A stretch of 64,000 nucleotides of DNA from Achromobacter dolens (GTDB lineage: Bacteria > Pseudomonadota > Gammaproteobacteria > Burkholderiales > Burkholderiaceae_B). Where the stretch lies: contig NZ_CADIJW010000001.1 of NCBI RefSeq assembly GCF_902859745.1, positions 124,001 to 188,000 on the forward strand, in the 5' to 3' direction. Under the pieces are notes generated by a model that saw only the letters and a list, made by a program, of their open reading frames with translations, did no database searches and was not told where the DNA came from. This document shows, piece by piece, positions 44,333 to 55,924 of the stretch. Positions within the stretch are counted from its first letter, which is position 1, and the number at the start of each line of letters is the position of its first letter. Both the position numbers and the translations under genes were made by a program.

Positions 44333-46042
44333 CTACAGCGCGTGTTGCAGGATGCCGCGGCAGGCGGCGCTTTCGTCGAGGGGAATGGCGTAGGGATCGC
44401 GCGGCGCCAGGCGGTGCTGCAGCACCTGGTCGGCCAGCAGCGCGCGGCTGGCCAGGCCCTCGCCGGCGGCTTCCCAGCGCAGCGCCGCCATCGACACCGC
44501 GTGGTACAGCAGCGAGGCGGCCTGCCGCGCCAGTTCGGCGTGGTCGCCCTGCGCGGCATGTTCGGCCAGCGCATAGGTCCGCTCCAGCGCATCGGCCTGG
44601 GTGGCGGCGAGCGCGGACGGGCAGGGCAGGCCGTCGGCCAGCAACTGGTCGATATGGCGGCGTAGCGCGGGCAGCGAGCCTTCCTTCTTGATGGCGCGCA
44701 GCACGTCCAGCGCCACGATGTTGCTGGTGCCTTCCCAGATCGAGCCCAGGTGCGCGTCGCGCACCAGGCGCGGCTCGGTCCATTCCTCGATATAGCCGCA
44801 GCCGCCGCGCACTTCCATGGCGTCGCCGGTGACCTTGCGCGCATCGCGGCAGGCGCGGAACTTGATCAGCGGCGTCAGGATGCGCGCCAGCGCCGGGTCG
44901 CCCTGGCCCTGGTCGGCGTCCGCCAGGGCCAGGGCGGTCTGGAACATGACGCTGCGGGCCTGTTCGGCCCATACCGTCATTTTCACGAGCTGGCGTTGCA
45001 TCAGCGGCATGTCGATCAGGCGCTTGCCGAACGCGCGGCGGTGCTGCGAGACGTACGTGGCCTCGGTGACGGCGCGGCGCATCAGGCCGGCCGCGCGCAT
45101 GCCGTTGGACAGGCGCGAGTTGTTGATCATGTCGGCCATGTGCTTGAAGCCCTTGCCACGCTCGCCCACCAGCCACGCCAGCGCGCCTTCCAGGCGGATT
45201 TCGCCGCTGGCCATGGAACGGGTGCCGAGCTTGTCCTTCAGGCGCAGGATGCGGTAGTGGTTGTGCGTGCCGTCGGCCAGGTCGCGCGGCAGCAGGAACA
45301 GCGACACGCCCTTCAGGCCGGGCTCGCTTTCGCTGCGCGCCAGCACCATGGCGAAGCCGGCATCGGGATTGGAGCAGAACCACTTGTCGCCGTGGATGCG
45401 CCAACTTCCGTCGTCCTGGCGCGTGGCCGTGACCTCGGTGGCGCTGACGTCCGAGCCGGCGCCCTGTTCGGTCATGAACATGGCGCCCTGGCGCAGGGCG
45501 TCGAAGTCCTGGCTGGTGACCTGCGGCAGCACCCGCTCGACCAGCGCCGGGTCGCCGAACTTGCGCAGCGTGCGCGCCAGCGAGTCGGTCATGCTGACAG
45601 GGCAGCACAGGCCGAACTCGGCCTGCACGAACAGATGGCTGAGCGCGTACTTGGCGGCGGCCGGCATCGGTTCGGGCCAACCCAGCACGCCGCCGCGATG
45701 CGACAGCGCCGCCAGGCCGAATTCGCTGTAGGCCAGGCGTTCCAGCTCGATATAGGCCGGATGCTTGTCGATGCGCGACTCGTCGGCGCCGGCGCGGCTG
45801 CGCACCGACAGAGTGGGGGGATGCTTGTCGGCGGTGGCCGCCAGCTCGTCCATCAGGCCGCCGGCCAGTCCGCCCAGGCGGTCCAGGTGCGGCAGCAGGT
45901 GCGCGTGCAGCGCGGCCGGCAGGTAGCGCCGGGCCAGCGGCGCGGCGTACGGATCGGCGCGGAACAGGTTCAGACCGCGCGCGTCCGGGACGGGCGTGGC
46001 GGCGTGGGCGGGGGCGACGGGGGGCTGGGCGGGGGTATCCAT
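44333..46042 (-). CDS. Acyl-CoA dehydrogenase, AidB-like
   Basis: A 569-aa flavoprotein, longer than classical acyl-CoA dehydrogenases. It has the AidB-type N-terminal extension, followed by FMTEQGAGSDVSATEVTA (about residues 193-210) and GDKWFCSNPDAGFAMVLARS. RILRLKDKLGTRSMASGEI, NNSRLSNGMRAAGLMRRA and the C-terminal SIWEGTSNIVALDVLRAI follow. The W-E-G-T keeps the MCAD-type catalytic Glu. AidB is an alkylation-response flavoprotein, but in this operon a true acyl-CoA substrate is more likely. It is the first gene of the operon, divergent from a LysR gene. Confidence 0.9.
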   Translation of the reverse strand: MDTPAQPPVAPAHAATPVPDARGLNLFRADPYAAPLARRYLPAALHAHLLPHLDRLGGLAGGLMDELAATADKHPPTLSVRSRAGADESRIDKHPAYIELERLAYSEFGLAALSHRGGVLGWPEPMPAAAKYALSHLFVQAEFGLCCPVSMTDSLARTLRKFGDPALVERVLPQVTSQDFDALRQGAMFMTEQGAGSDVSATEVTATRQDDGSWRIHGDKWFCSNPDAGFAMVLARSESEPGLKGVSLFLLPRDLADGTHNHYRILRLKDKLGTRSMASGEIRLEGALAWLVGERGKGFKHMADMINNSRLSNGMRAAGLMRRAVTEATYVSQHRRAFGKRLIDMPLMQRQLVKMTVWAEQARSVMFQTALALADADQGQGDPALARILTPLIKFRACRDARKVTGDAMEVRGGCGYIEEWTEPRLVRDAHLGSIWEGTSNIVALDVLRAIKKEGSLPALRRHIDQLLADGLPCPSALAATQADALERTYALAEHAAQGDHAELARQAASLLYHAVSMAALRWEAAGEGLASRALLADQVLQHRLAPRDPYAIPLDESAACRGILQHAL

Positions 46043-46096
46043 GGCGGCATCCTGCGCAAAAGGGGAGTTTCCGGCATGGTGCGATGATGGATTAAT

Positions 46097-46121
46097 CTAT
46101 ACAAATACCGTTTTGGTGTAG
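46097..46121. promoter_or_regulatory. Candidate LysR operator in the divergent promoter region
   Basis: CTATACAAATACCGTTTTGGTGTAG is an imperfect dyad: ATACC/GGTGT and outer CTA/TAG arms. It lies in an AT-rich patch midway between the starts of the AidB-like gene (46042) and the LysR gene (46184). Size and position fit a LysR binding site. Confidence 0.45.
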
Positions 46122-46183
46122 ACCTATCCAATAAAAATATGGATCTCGGGCGCCGTCGGCAGGCGTGCCCCGGGAGGAGACCG

Positions 46184-47116
46184 ATGGACCTGGATCCGCG
46201 CTTGTTGCGCTATTTCATCGCCGTGGCCGAAGAACGCCATTTCAGCCGCGCCGCCGCGCGCCTGCACATCTCCCAGCCGCCCTTGAGCTACGCCATCCGC
46301 CAGCTCGAGGACAACGTCGGCGCGCGCCTGCTGGCGCGCACCAGCCGGCACGTCGAACTGACCGCCGCCGGCCAGGTGCTGTACCGCGAGGCCCTGACGC
46401 TGCTGCGCCAGGCCGAGGACGTGCGCATGCTGGTGCAGCGAGTCGACGCCGGCCTGCGCGGCCGGCTGCGCATCGGCTTCGTGGGCTCGATGCTGTACCG
46501 CGGCCTGCCGGCGCTGCTGGCGTCGATGCGGGCCGAACTGCCGGACGTGGAACACGTGCTGACCGAATTGAATTCGCACGACCAGATCGAGGCGGTGCGG
46601 CGCGGCGAGCAGGACCTGGGCTTCATCCATGCCAACCCCGTGCCGGCCGGGGTGGCGGCGCGCGACCTGCTGGCCGAACCTTTCGTGGTGTGCCTGCCGC
46701 AAAGCCATGCGCTGGCCGGGCGGCGTTCGTTGGCGTTGGCGGACCTGGCCGGCGACGATTTCGTGTTCTTCGCACGCGCCGCTTCACCCAGCTATTACGA
46801 GACCGTGCTGTCGCTGTGCGTGGCGGCGGGCTTCATGCCCGTGGTCCGGCACGAGGTGCGCCACTGGCTCAGCGTGGCCTCGCTGGTGTCGCAGGGGCTG
46901 GGCGTGTCGATCGTGCCGTCGTGCCTGTCGCGCAGCGGCCTGGCGGGCACCCGGTTCATCGCGTTCGAGCACGAGGCGCGCTCGGTCAGCCAGGTGATCT
47001 GGCCGGACGAGGATCGTTCGCCGCTGCAGGAAAAGGCGCTGGCGCTGGTCGAGCGCCAGTTTCCCGCAGCCGAGGCGGGTCAAGCAAAACGCCGGCACGG
47101 TGGCCGGCGTTCATGA
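46184..47116 (+). CDS. LysR-family transcriptional regulator
   Basis: A 310-aa LysR protein. The ATG at 46184 has GGGAGGAGA upstream and is preferred over an ATG at 46139. The HTH (HFSRAAARLHISQPPLSYAI) is at residues 18-37. The effector domain has LRIGFVGSMLYRGLPALL, DLGFIHANPVPAGV and VASLVSQGLGVSIVPSCLSR. The sequence is of the BenM/CatR-like type that controls aromatic or organic acid breakdown. Divergent placement suggests that it controls the AidB-like/Bug/CoA-transferase operon. Confidence 0.93.
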   Translation: MDLDPRLLRYFIAVAEERHFSRAAARLHISQPPLSYAIRQLEDNVGARLLARTSRHVELTAAGQVLYREALTLLRQAEDVRMLVQRVDAGLRGRLRIGFVGSMLYRGLPALLASMRAELPDVEHVLTELNSHDQIEAVRRGEQDLGFIHANPVPAGVAARDLLAEPFVVCLPQSHALAGRRSLALADLAGDDFVFFARAASPSYYETVLSLCVAAGFMPVVRHEVRHWLSVASLVSQGLGVSIVPSCLSRSGLAGTRFIAFEHEARSVSQVIWPDEDRSPLQEKALALVERQFPAAEAGQAKRRHGGRRS

Positions 47117-47159
47117 GGCGGGCGGCGCCCCGCCGGGGAATGCGGATGCCGGTGCTGTC

Positions 47160-48014
47160 CTAGCGGAACACCACGGTCTTGTTGCGGTTCAGCAGGATGC
47201 GGTGCTCGACGTGGCTGCGCACGGCGCGCGACAGCACCAGCGACTCGATGTCGCTGCCGACCTGGGTCAGGTCCTGCGCCGTCATGGTGTGGTCGACGCG
47301 CTCGATGTCCTGGTCGATGATCGGGCCTTCGTCCAGGTCCGAGGTGACGAAGTGGGCGGTGGCGCCGATGATCTTGACGCCGCGCGCATGCGCCTGGTGG
47401 TACGGGCGGGCGCCCTTGAAGCTGGGCAGGAAGCTGTGGTGGATGTTGATGGCGCGGCCATTGAGCGCGCGGCACATGTCGGCCGACAGGATCTGCATGT
47501 AGCGCGCCAGCACCACCAGGTCGATCTCGTAGCGGTCCACCAGCGCCAGCACCTGGCGTTCCTGTTCCGCCTTGGTGTCGGGTGTGACGGGCAGGTGGTG
47601 GAACGGGATGCCGTAGGACGCCGCCAGGCTGGCGTAGTCGTTGTGGTTCGAGACGATGGCGGCCACTTCGGCATGCAACTGGCCGCTGTGCACGCGGAAC
47701 AGCAGGTCGTTCAGGCAGTGGCCCTGCTTGCTGACCATGATCAGCAGGCGTTCCTTGCGACGCGCGTCATGAAGCTGCAAATCCATGCCGTACTCGGCCG
47801 CCATCTCGTCCAGCCGGGCGCGCAGCGCGTCCGGGGCCGCGCCGGCCGGCAGGTCGAAGTGCACCCGCAGGAAGAAGCGGCCGGTCTCTTCGTCACCGAA
47901 CTGCTGCGAATCGAGGATGTTGCAACCCGATTCGAACAACAGGCCGCTGACGCGGAAGACGATGCCGGTGCGGTCGGGGCAGGACAGGGTCAGGATGTAG
48001 TCGTTGTGCTGCAT
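47160..48014 (-). CDS. purU: Formyltetrahydrofolate deformylase
   Basis: A 284-aa enzyme that hydrolyses 10-formyl-THF to formate and THF, balancing one-carbon pools. An N-terminal ACT domain (LTLSCPDRTGIVFRVSGLLF, residues 7-26) is followed by the formyltransferase-like domain. That domain has SNHNDYASLAASYGIPFHHL, INIHHSFLPSFKGARPYHQA (catalytic His), GATAHFVTSDLDEGPIIDQ (catalytic Asp) and HRILLNRNKTVVF at the C-terminus. It lies 3 nt after the FAD oxidoreductase gene on the same strand. Confidence 0.96.
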   Translation of the reverse strand: MQHNDYILTLSCPDRTGIVFRVSGLLFESGCNILDSQQFGDEETGRFFLRVHFDLPAGAAPDALRARLDEMAAEYGMDLQLHDARRKERLLIMVSKQGHCLNDLLFRVHSGQLHAEVAAIVSNHNDYASLAASYGIPFHHLPVTPDTKAEQERQVLALVDRYEIDLVVLARYMQILSADMCRALNGRAINIHHSFLPSFKGARPYHQAHARGVKIIGATAHFVTSDLDEGPIIDQDIERVDHTMTAQDLTQVGSDIESLVLSRAVRSHVEHRILLNRNKTVVFR

Positions 48015-48017
48015 GAT

Positions 48018-49672
<1,655 letters not shown>

Positions 49673-49717
49673 GCAATTGAGAAATGGGGCGGGCGCCGTG
49701 GCCGGCGCCCGGCGGCG

Positions 49718-50347
49718 TCAGGGCGACAGGCGCTCGATCTTCCAGCCCTGGCCGTCGGCGACGTAGCGCAGGCGGTCGTGCAGGCGCGAGGGCCGGCCTT
49801 GCCAGAATTCCATCGAGGTGGGCTTGAGGCGGTAGCCGCCCCAGTGCGGCGGGCGCGGCGGCTGGTCGCCATAGCGGGCGCGGAATTCCTGCTCGCGCGC
49901 TTCGAGTTCGGCGCGGGTGATGGGCTGGCTCTGGCGCGAGGCCCAGGCGCCGATGCGCGAACCGGCCGGGCGGCTGTGGTAGTAGGCGTCCGATTCCTCG
50001 GCAGGCACTTTTTCCACCACGCCCTCGATGCGCACCTGGCGCTCGAGCGGTTGCCAGAAGAACAGCAGGCAGGCGCGCGGCTCGGCCAGCAGGTCGGCGC
50101 CCTTGCGCGACTCGTAGTTGGTGAAGAACGTGAAGCCGTGTTCGTCGAAACCCTTGATCAGGACGATGCGGGCGCTGGGCTGGCCGGCGGCGTCGACGGT
50201 GGCCAGGGTCATGGCGTTGGGCTCGGGCACCTTGGCGGCCAGGGCCTCGTCGAACCAGCGGGTGAACTGCTCGAACGGGGACGCGGCGGCCTCGCTTTCC
50301 AGCAGCACGTTCTTTTCGTAGCTTTGACGCAGATCGGAGACAGACAT
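49718..50347 (-). CDS. pdxH: Pyridoxamine 5'-phosphate oxidase
   Basis: A 209-aa FMN enzyme that makes pyridoxal 5'-phosphate. Visible motifs: [40 protein letters not shown] (FMN/PLP site), [40 protein letters not shown] and the C-terminal signature IERLSP. The length matches the family. It begins the pdxH-flavin reductase-FAD oxidoreductase-purU run on the minus strand. Confidence 0.97.
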   Translation of the reverse strand: MSVSDLRQSYEKNVLLESEAAASPFEQFTRWFDEALAAKVPEPNAMTLATVDAAGQPSARIVLIKGFDEHGFTFFTNYESRKGADLLAEPRACLLFFWQPLERQVRIEGVVEKVPAEESDAYYHSRPAGSRIGAWASRQSQPITRAELEAREQEFRARYGDQPPRPPHWGGYRLKPTSMEFWQGRPSRLHDRLRYVADGQGWKIERLSP

Positions 50348-50499
50348 GGGACGTTTGATTCAGCGTTGATAACAAGCAGTTTATACCGCCGAAGAAACGC
50401 TCCCCTCATTGACCCCGCGCAGGGGCCGGACAAGTTTTTGCGCCGCGAGGGCCTCTGGCGCCTTTCGGCCAGGCCTGGCGGCCCCGCGCCGGGCTCGCT

Positions 50500-51153
50500 T
50501 CAGGCGCCCTCGGGCAGGGTGTGGCTGTCCTGTTCCAGGCGCCGGGCGATGGCGTCCAGGCGGGCATCGTGGATGCCGGCGGCGCGCAGGGCCTGGGCGG
50601 TCTGCACCACGTAGTCGGTGCAGGGGCCGTAGCGGCCGGCGGCCCGCCGCACGATGGCCAGCAGCTCGGCCTCGGGCAGCGCGCGGATGTAGGCCGGGTT
50701 GTCCCGGTTCATGATGAAGACCAGGGCGCGGACCGGGCCGGCCTCCGTGCTGCAATTGATCCAGCGGGGCAGGTAGGCGCCGGTGGACATTTCCCGGTCC
50801 CACAGGGCGGGGAAATAGGTCGGCACCTGGCGGCCGGCCAGGCGGTAGACCACGCCGCGGCAGGAGCCGCCGCGATCCAGGCCGAACACCAGCCCGGGGC
50901 ATTCCGGCGTGCCGCGGTTGACCCGCGACCACAGGCACAGCGCGCGGTGGTGGCCGCGCAGGGTGGCCAGGCGCCGTTCCTCGAAGTCGAAGTCGGGGCG
51001 CCAGATCAGTGATCCGTACCCATATACCCAGACGTCTTCCCCGTCCCGCCAATGCTGCAAGGCCGCCTGCAGCGATGCCTGCCGCTCTTCGGGCGTCCAC
51101 AGGCGAAAAGGCAGGCTGGCGCCGGCCACGGGAGGAGAAGACTGCATGTTCAC
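50500..51153 (-). CDS. ChaC-like gamma-glutamylcyclotransferase
   Basis: A 217-aa protein of the ChaC family that degrades glutathione to 5-oxoproline and Cys-Gly. The fold's motif VWVYGYGSLIWRPDFDFEER (about residues 40-59) contains the Y-G-S-L substrate loop. GVVYRLAGRQV follows, and the expected catalytic Glu lies in the region of the RALPEAELLAIV helix or the preceding strand; I could not place it with certainty. It starts 2 nt after the MFS stop. Together with ggt at 38.6 kb it makes two glutathione-degrading enzymes in this window. Confidence 0.9.
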   Translation of the reverse strand: MNMQSSPPVAGASLPFRLWTPEERQASLQAALQHWRDGEDVWVYGYGSLIWRPDFDFEERRLATLRGHHRALCLWSRVNRGTPECPGLVFGLDRGGSCRGVVYRLAGRQVPTYFPALWDREMSTGAYLPRWINCSTEAGPVRALVFIMNRDNPAYIRALPEAELLAIVRRAAGRYGPCTDYVVQTAQALRAAGIHDARLDAIARRLEQDSHTLPEGA

Positions 51154-51155
51154 GA

Positions 51156-52364
51156 CTACGGTTTCCGGTCAGACTCGAGCGGGGGGTTGCGATTGGCCCA
51201 GCCCCCGGCCATCAGGGCCACGGAATAGGCCCAGAACAGGGGAGCGACGCCAATGACCGCACCCAGCGCGCCGAAGGTCAGCGGCAGGGACACCTGGGAA
51301 CCGTTGATCAGCGCCATCCGCAGCCCCACGGCTTCAGCGGCGCGGCCGGGCGGCGAATGCTGGTGCAGTAGTGAAAGCATACTCGGTTGGCAGCATCCCA
51401 GCGCAAGCCCCAGGATGAAGGACAGCACGATCAGGACGCCAACGTCGGTGAACAGCGGGTAAAGCATGAAGTCGATGGCGGCGGTGGCCATCGCCACCCG
51501 CACCAGCGTCCAGGAACGCACCCGGCGCTGGATCAGGGGCAGAACCAGGCGGATGATGAACGTTGCCGCCGCGAAGGACGCAAGAATGACGCCGATGGTG
51601 GTGGCGGACAGGCCGATGGCAACGCCGAAGATGGGCACCACGAACAGATGCGTGTCCCAGGCTCCGGACAGGATGGTGTTGACCATCAGGATGCGGCGCA
51701 GCGCGGGCACCGCCAGCAGCTCGGTCACGCGGCGGCGCTGCGCTTCCTTGGCGCCGGCCAGTTGCGAATCCACCGCCTTCAATTGGTGCCGCAGCGCGTA
51801 CAGGCCGGCGGCCGACAGCAGCGGGCCCAGCGTCAGCAGGCCGAAGGCCAGCCGGGTGCCGAGATGGTCGATCGCCAGTCCGGCGATCAGCGGACCCGAG
51901 AAACCCGAACCGGCCAGCGCCAGCGACATCAGCGAGAAATTACGCAGGCGCTGGGTTGGCTCGGCATGGCCCAGCAGGTCCTGCGTGGCCACCTGGTGCA
52001 GCATGAAGCCGATACCGATGCAACAGGACGCCACCAGCAGCGCGAACTGGGTCTGCGACAGGAACGGCAGCGCCGTGCCCACCGCCACCAGCGTGGTGCC
52101 GATGACCAGCGGCCGGACGATGCCGACCCGGTCCACCCAGCGGCCGGCGCGCACCGAGAACAGCATGGGCAGCACCGCGAACACGGCCACCAGGGTGCCG
52201 ACCTTGAAGGTCGACAAGCCCATCTGCAGCGCCGTCAGGGACACGGTGATGCGTCCACCGGTCAGCGCCACGTGGTTCAGCATGGCCAGCACGCACAACA
52301 GCGCCGCCCCGGAAAACTCCGGGGCGGCGCTGTTTGAAGAGGGGGAGGGGGGCGGATTGGACAC
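51156..52364 (-). CDS. Major facilitator superfamily transporter
   Basis: A 402-aa membrane protein with twelve predicted segments. It starts MSNPPPSPSSN with a hydrophilic tail. The A-motif-like loop is RAGRWVDRVGIVRP between TM2 and TM3, and TM4-5 contains ASCCIGIGFMLHQVATQDLLG. The second half has LGLALGCCQPSMLSLLHQHS, similar to drug-efflux and sugar-efflux MFS members. The substrate is unknown. It is co-oriented with chaC. Confidence 0.88.
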   Translation of the reverse strand: MSNPPPSPSSNSAAPEFSGAALLCVLAMLNHVALTGGRITVSLTALQMGLSTFKVGTLVAVFAVLPMLFSVRAGRWVDRVGIVRPLVIGTTLVAVGTALPFLSQTQFALLVASCCIGIGFMLHQVATQDLLGHAEPTQRLRNFSLMSLALAGSGFSGPLIAGLAIDHLGTRLAFGLLTLGPLLSAAGLYALRHQLKAVDSQLAGAKEAQRRRVTELLAVPALRRILMVNTILSGAWDTHLFVVPIFGVAIGLSATTIGVILASFAAATFIIRLVLPLIQRRVRSWTLVRVAMATAAIDFMLYPLFTDVGVLIVLSFILGLALGCCQPSMLSLLHQHSPPGRAAEAVGLRMALINGSQVSLPLTFGALGAVIGVAPLFWAYSVALMAGGWANRNPPLESDRKP

Positions 52365-52779
52365 GGATACGGCTTAACTGCATTCATTCTGTCCCTATCG
52401 TCGCCCTATGTCGAGGCGTGGTTTTTTTGCGCCGCCGCATTTCGCGATCGCCAGTGGCAACAAGATAGGCGCCATCTATGGCCCATCTGGGATAGGGATG
52501 CGGCAAGATGGCACCATGTTGGCGGCACGGTTCCATAGAATGGAAACGCTAATGCGCCGCAACAGATGTATCGTTCGTGCAACGGAACAATTTTGCCCGC
52601 CCCGGACCCAATGCCGGGGCCTTTACCGTTTTTCACCCTTTCGCCACAGATTGGCCATGCTTTGACGCAGCCCCCCGTTTAGGATGAGCGGGCAGTATGG
52701 GTACGCACAGCCGGCCCGATCCGTATCGAGTTATTCGAGCGGTGGACGATGCCTCCGCCGCCTCCTCCGAACTGGTTCA
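52365..52779. promoter_or_regulatory. Intergenic region upstream of macA
   Basis: 415 bp between the divergent MFS and macA genes. Short open frames here have no family similarity. The stretch holds the palindrome at 52528-52548 and an AT-rich segment near 52420-52500, so promoters for both flanking operons are expected. Confidence 0.5.
52528..52548. promoter_or_regulatory. Palindromic operator candidate upstream of macAB
   Basis: CGGTTCCATAGAATGGAAACG contains the perfect dyad TTCCAT-AGA-ATGGAA; with its outer bases it is a 9-bp arm with one mismatch. It lies about 230 bp before the macA ATG and about 165 bp before the MFS start. This is the size of a TetR/MarR-type operator. Confidence 0.45.
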
Positions 52780-53964
52780 ATGAAAAAGCCTCGTAGCAAA
52801 GTCCAGCGTTACGTCCTGATCGCCGTCGTTCTCCTGATCATCGCCTTTGGCGTCCGCGCCGCCTTCTTCTCGTCGCCGCAGCCGCCTACTTTCGCCGTGG
52901 CCGAGGTCGTCCGCGGCAATCTCGAAGACAGTGTGCTGGCCAGCGGCACCATGGATGCCATCGAGCGTGTCAGCGTCGGCGCGCAAGCCACCGGCCAGTT
53001 GAAGTCGCTCAAGGTGGCGCTGGGCGATCGGGTGACCCGAGGCCAGTTGGTCGCCGAGATCGACGACCTGACCCAGCAGAATGAATTGCGCAATACACAG
53101 GCCGCGCTGCAGACGCGCCGCGCCGAGCGCGCCGCCAAGGTCGCCACCCTGAAGCAGGCCGAGCTGGCGTTTCGCCGCCAGCGCCAGATGCTGGCGGCCG
53201 ACGCCAGTTCACGCGAGGCGTATGAATCTGCCGAGGCCACGCTGAGCGTGACGCGGGCGGAGATCGCCGCGCTCGACGCCCAGATCGTCCAGGCCGAGAT
53301 CGAGGTCGACAAGGCCAAGGTCAACCTGGGCTACACCCGCATCGTGTCGCCCATCGACGGCGTGGTGGTGGCGGTGGTCACCAAGGAAGGCCAGACCGTC
53401 AACGCGATCCAGAGCGCGCCCACCATCATCAAGGTGGCCCAGGTGGCCACCATGACCATCAAGGCGCAGATCTCGGAGGCCGACGTGACCCGCGTCAAGC
53501 CGGGCCTGCCGGTCTATTTCACCATCCTGGGCGAGCCGGACCAGCGTTACCACGCCACGCTGCGCGCGGTGGAGCCGGCGCCGGATTCGATCCAGAAGGA
53601 CGATGCCACCGCGTCGCTGACCTCTTCCAGCTCCACCTCCACCAGCGCGGCCGTCTACTACAACGGTCTGTTCGACGTGCCCAACCCGGACGAGAAGCTG
53701 CGCATTTCCATGACCGCGCAGGTTTCCATCGTGCTGGGCGAGGCCCGTGACGCCGTGGTGGTGCCGGCCTCGGCCCTGGGCAAGCGCGGCCAGGACGGCC
53801 GCTACGAGGTGCGGGTGGTCGGCAAGAACAACCAGACCGAGACCCGCCAGGTCAGGATCGGCATGAACAACAACGTGCAGGCGCAGGTGCTGGAAGGCCT
53901 GGAGGTGGGCGAGCGCGTGGTGTCGGCCGACGCCGCGCCGGTGGCCGCCGCGGCGGGACGCTGA
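52780..53964 (+). CDS. macA: MacA-type periplasmic adaptor (membrane fusion) protein
   Basis: A 394-aa adaptor. The start at 52780 ([20 protein letters not shown]) gives a single N-terminal membrane anchor. A biotinyl-lipoyl half ([20 protein letters not shown]) is followed by a coiled-coil hairpin at about residues 100-185 ([20 protein letters not shown]). The second lipoyl half is [20 protein letters not shown], and beta-barrel and membrane-proximal domains follow. MacA links the MacB ATPase/permease to the outer-membrane channel and exports macrolides, peptides or lipopeptides. Its stop is 1 nt from the macB start. Confidence 0.95.
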   Translation: MKKPRSKVQRYVLIAVVLLIIAFGVRAAFFSSPQPPTFAVAEVVRGNLEDSVLASGTMDAIERVSVGAQATGQLKSLKVALGDRVTRGQLVAEIDDLTQQNELRNTQAALQTRRAERAAKVATLKQAELAFRRQRQMLAADASSREAYESAEATLSVTRAEIAALDAQIVQAEIEVDKAKVNLGYTRIVSPIDGVVVAVVTKEGQTVNAIQSAPTIIKVAQVATMTIKAQISEADVTRVKPGLPVYFTILGEPDQRYHATLRAVEPAPDSIQKDDATASLTSSSSTSTSAAVYYNGLFDVPNPDEKLRISMTAQVSIVLGEARDAVVVPASALGKRGQDGRYEVRVVGKNNQTETRQVRIGMNNNVQAQVLEGLEVGERVVSADAAPVAAAAGR

Positions 53965-53965
53965 C

Positions 53966-55924
53966 ATGGCCGAACCGTTGATTTCGCTGTCCGGGGTCCG
54001 GCGCGAATTCCCCGCGGGCGAGCAGACCATCGCCGTTCTCAAGGACATCAACCTGACCATCGAGGCCGGGGAAATGGTGGCCATCGTCGGCGCGTCCGGT
54101 TCGGGCAAGTCGACCCTGATGAACATCCTGGGCTGCCTGGACCGCGCCACCAGCGGCGACTACCGCGTCAGCGGCCGCAGTACCGGAGAACTGGATCCGG
54201 ACGAGCTGGCCGAGCTGCGCCGCGAGCATTTCGGCTTCATCTTCCAGCGCTACCACCTGCTGTCCGACCTGACGGCGCAGGGCAACGTCGAAGTGCCGGC
54301 CGTCTACGCCGGCAAGCGTCGCGAGGCCCGGCTGAAACGCGCCGCCGACCTGCTCGAGCGCCTGGGGCTCGGCGAACGCACCGGCCACCGGCCCGGCCAG
54401 TTGTCCGGCGGCCAGCAGCAGCGTGTGAGCATCGCCCGCGCGCTGATGAATGGCGGCGACATCATCCTGGCCGACGAGCCGACCGGCGCGCTGGACACGC
54501 ACACCGGCCAGGAAGTGCTGCGCATCCTGGAGGAACTGAACGCCGCCGGCCACACCATCATCCTGGTCACCCACGACATGAACGTGGCGCGGCACGCGCA
54601 GCGCATCATCGAGATCAGCGACGGCGAGATCGTCTCGGACCAGCGCAACCCCGACGCGCCGCGCATCGAGGTCAAGCGCGAGGAGGCGGCGCCGCTGCCG
54701 CCGCGGCCGGCCTGGCAGGCCTACCTGGACCGCTGCGGCGAAGCGCTGCGCATGGCGCTGCTGGCCATGAACGCGCACCGCCTGCGCACCTCCCTGACCA
54801 TGCTGGGCATCATCATCGGCATCGCCGCGGTGGTGTCAGTGGTGGCGCTGGGCGAGGGTTCGCGCCAGAAGATCCTCGAAGACATCAGCGAGATCGGCAC
54901 CAATACCGTCGAAGTGTTTCCCGGCAAGGACTTCGGCGACGAAAAGGCCCTGACCATCCGCACCCTGGTGCCGGCCGATGCCGAGGCCCTGTCACGCGAG
55001 TCCTACGTGGACAGCGTCACGCCCGAGGTTTCCACCAGCAACACGCTGCGCTATCGCAACGTGGCGGTGAATGGCTCGATCCAGGGCGTGGGCGAGCAGT
55101 ATTTCCGGGTGCGCGCCGTCAAGCTGGCGCAGGGCAAGTTCTTCGACGCCACCAGCGTGGCGCGGCGCGCCCAGGAAGTGGTGATCGACGAGAGCACCCG
55201 CAAGACCCTGTTCGGTTCGCACACCGACCCGATCGGCCAGATCGTGTTCCTGGGGTCGATGCCGGCGCGGGTGATCGGCGTCACCAAGAAGAACGACACG
55301 GTGTTCGGCAACAACGAGACCTTGAACGTGTGGATTCCCTACACCACGGCGCTGTCGCGCGTGCTGGGGCAGCAGCATCTCAAAAGCATCACCGTGCGCG
55401 TCAACGACGCCGCGCCGCCGGCGGCGGCCGAACAGGCCATCACCAAGGTGCTGCTGCGGCGCCACGTGGTGAAGGATTTCTTCGTGTTCAACACCGACGC
55501 GATCCGCAAGACCATCGAGCGCACCACGGCCACCATGACGCTGCTGGTGTCGCTGATCGCGCTGATCTCGCTGATGGTCGGCGGCATCGGCGTCATGAAC
55601 ATCATGCTGGTGTCCGTGACCGAGCGTACCCGCGAAATCGGCGTGCGCATGGCGGTGGGCGCGCGTCGCAGCGACATCATGCAGCAGTTCCTGATCGAAG
55701 CCGTGCTGGTCTGCCTGATCGGCGGCGCCGTGGGCATCGCGCTGTCGCTGGGCCTGGGCGTGCTGGTCTCGAAAGCGACCGGCGGGTCCTTCCGCATGAT
55801 CTATTCCACCGCGTCGATGGTGGCGGCATTCACCTGCTCGACGCTGATCGGTGTGCTGTTTGGTTATCTCCCGGCGCGCAACGCGGCGCGCCTGGATCCC
55901 GTCGAGGCCCTGGCCCGGGAATGA
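53966..55924 (+). CDS. macB: MacB-type ABC exporter, ATPase-permease fusion
   Basis: A 652-aa protein. The N-terminal ATPase has Walker [17 protein letters not shown] (about residues 41-56), [19 protein letters not shown] (Q-loop), signature [15 protein letters not shown], Walker [13 protein letters not shown] and H-loop LVTHDMN. TM1 lies at about residues 270-295 ([20 protein letters not shown]). A large periplasmic domain and three more membrane segments ([20 protein letters not shown]) end at [15 protein letters not shown]. It acts by mechanotransmission with MacA and an outer-membrane channel. The ATPase part is a homologue of the truncated and intact ATPases at 60.2 and 62.4 kb. Confidence 0.96.
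   Translation: MAEPLISLSGVRREFPAGEQTIAVLKDINLTIEAGEMVAIVGASGSGKSTLMNILGCLDRATSGDYRVSGRSTGELDPDELAELRREHFGFIFQRYHLLSDLTAQGNVEVPAVYAGKRREARLKRAADLLERLGLGERTGHRPGQLSGGQQQRVSIARALMNGGDIILADEPTGALDTHTGQEVLRILEELNAAGHTIILVTHDMNVARHAQRIIEISDGEIVSDQRNPDAPRIEVKREEAAPLPPRPAWQAYLDRCGEALRMALLAMNAHRLRTSLTMLGIIIGIAAVVSVVALGEGSRQKILEDISEIGTNTVEVFPGKDFGDEKALTIRTLVPADAEALSRESYVDSVTPEVSTSNTLRYRNVAVNGSIQGVGEQYFRVRAVKLAQGKFFDATSVARRAQEVVIDESTRKTLFGSHTDPIGQIVFLGSMPARVIGVTKKNDTVFGNNETLNVWIPYTTALSRVLGQQHLKSITVRVNDAAPPAAAEQAITKVLLRRHVVKDFFVFNTDAIRKTIERTTATMTLLVSLIALISLMVGGIGVMNIMLVSVTERTREIGVRMAVGARRSDIMQQFLIEAVLVCLIGGAVGIALSLGLGVLVSKATGGSFRMIYSTASMVAAFTCSTLIGVLFGYLPARNAARLDPVEALARE

Noticed and set aside
52406-52636. 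Short open frames in the macA upstream region
   Set aside because: They have no ribosome site, no family similarity, and run across the palindrome and promoter area.
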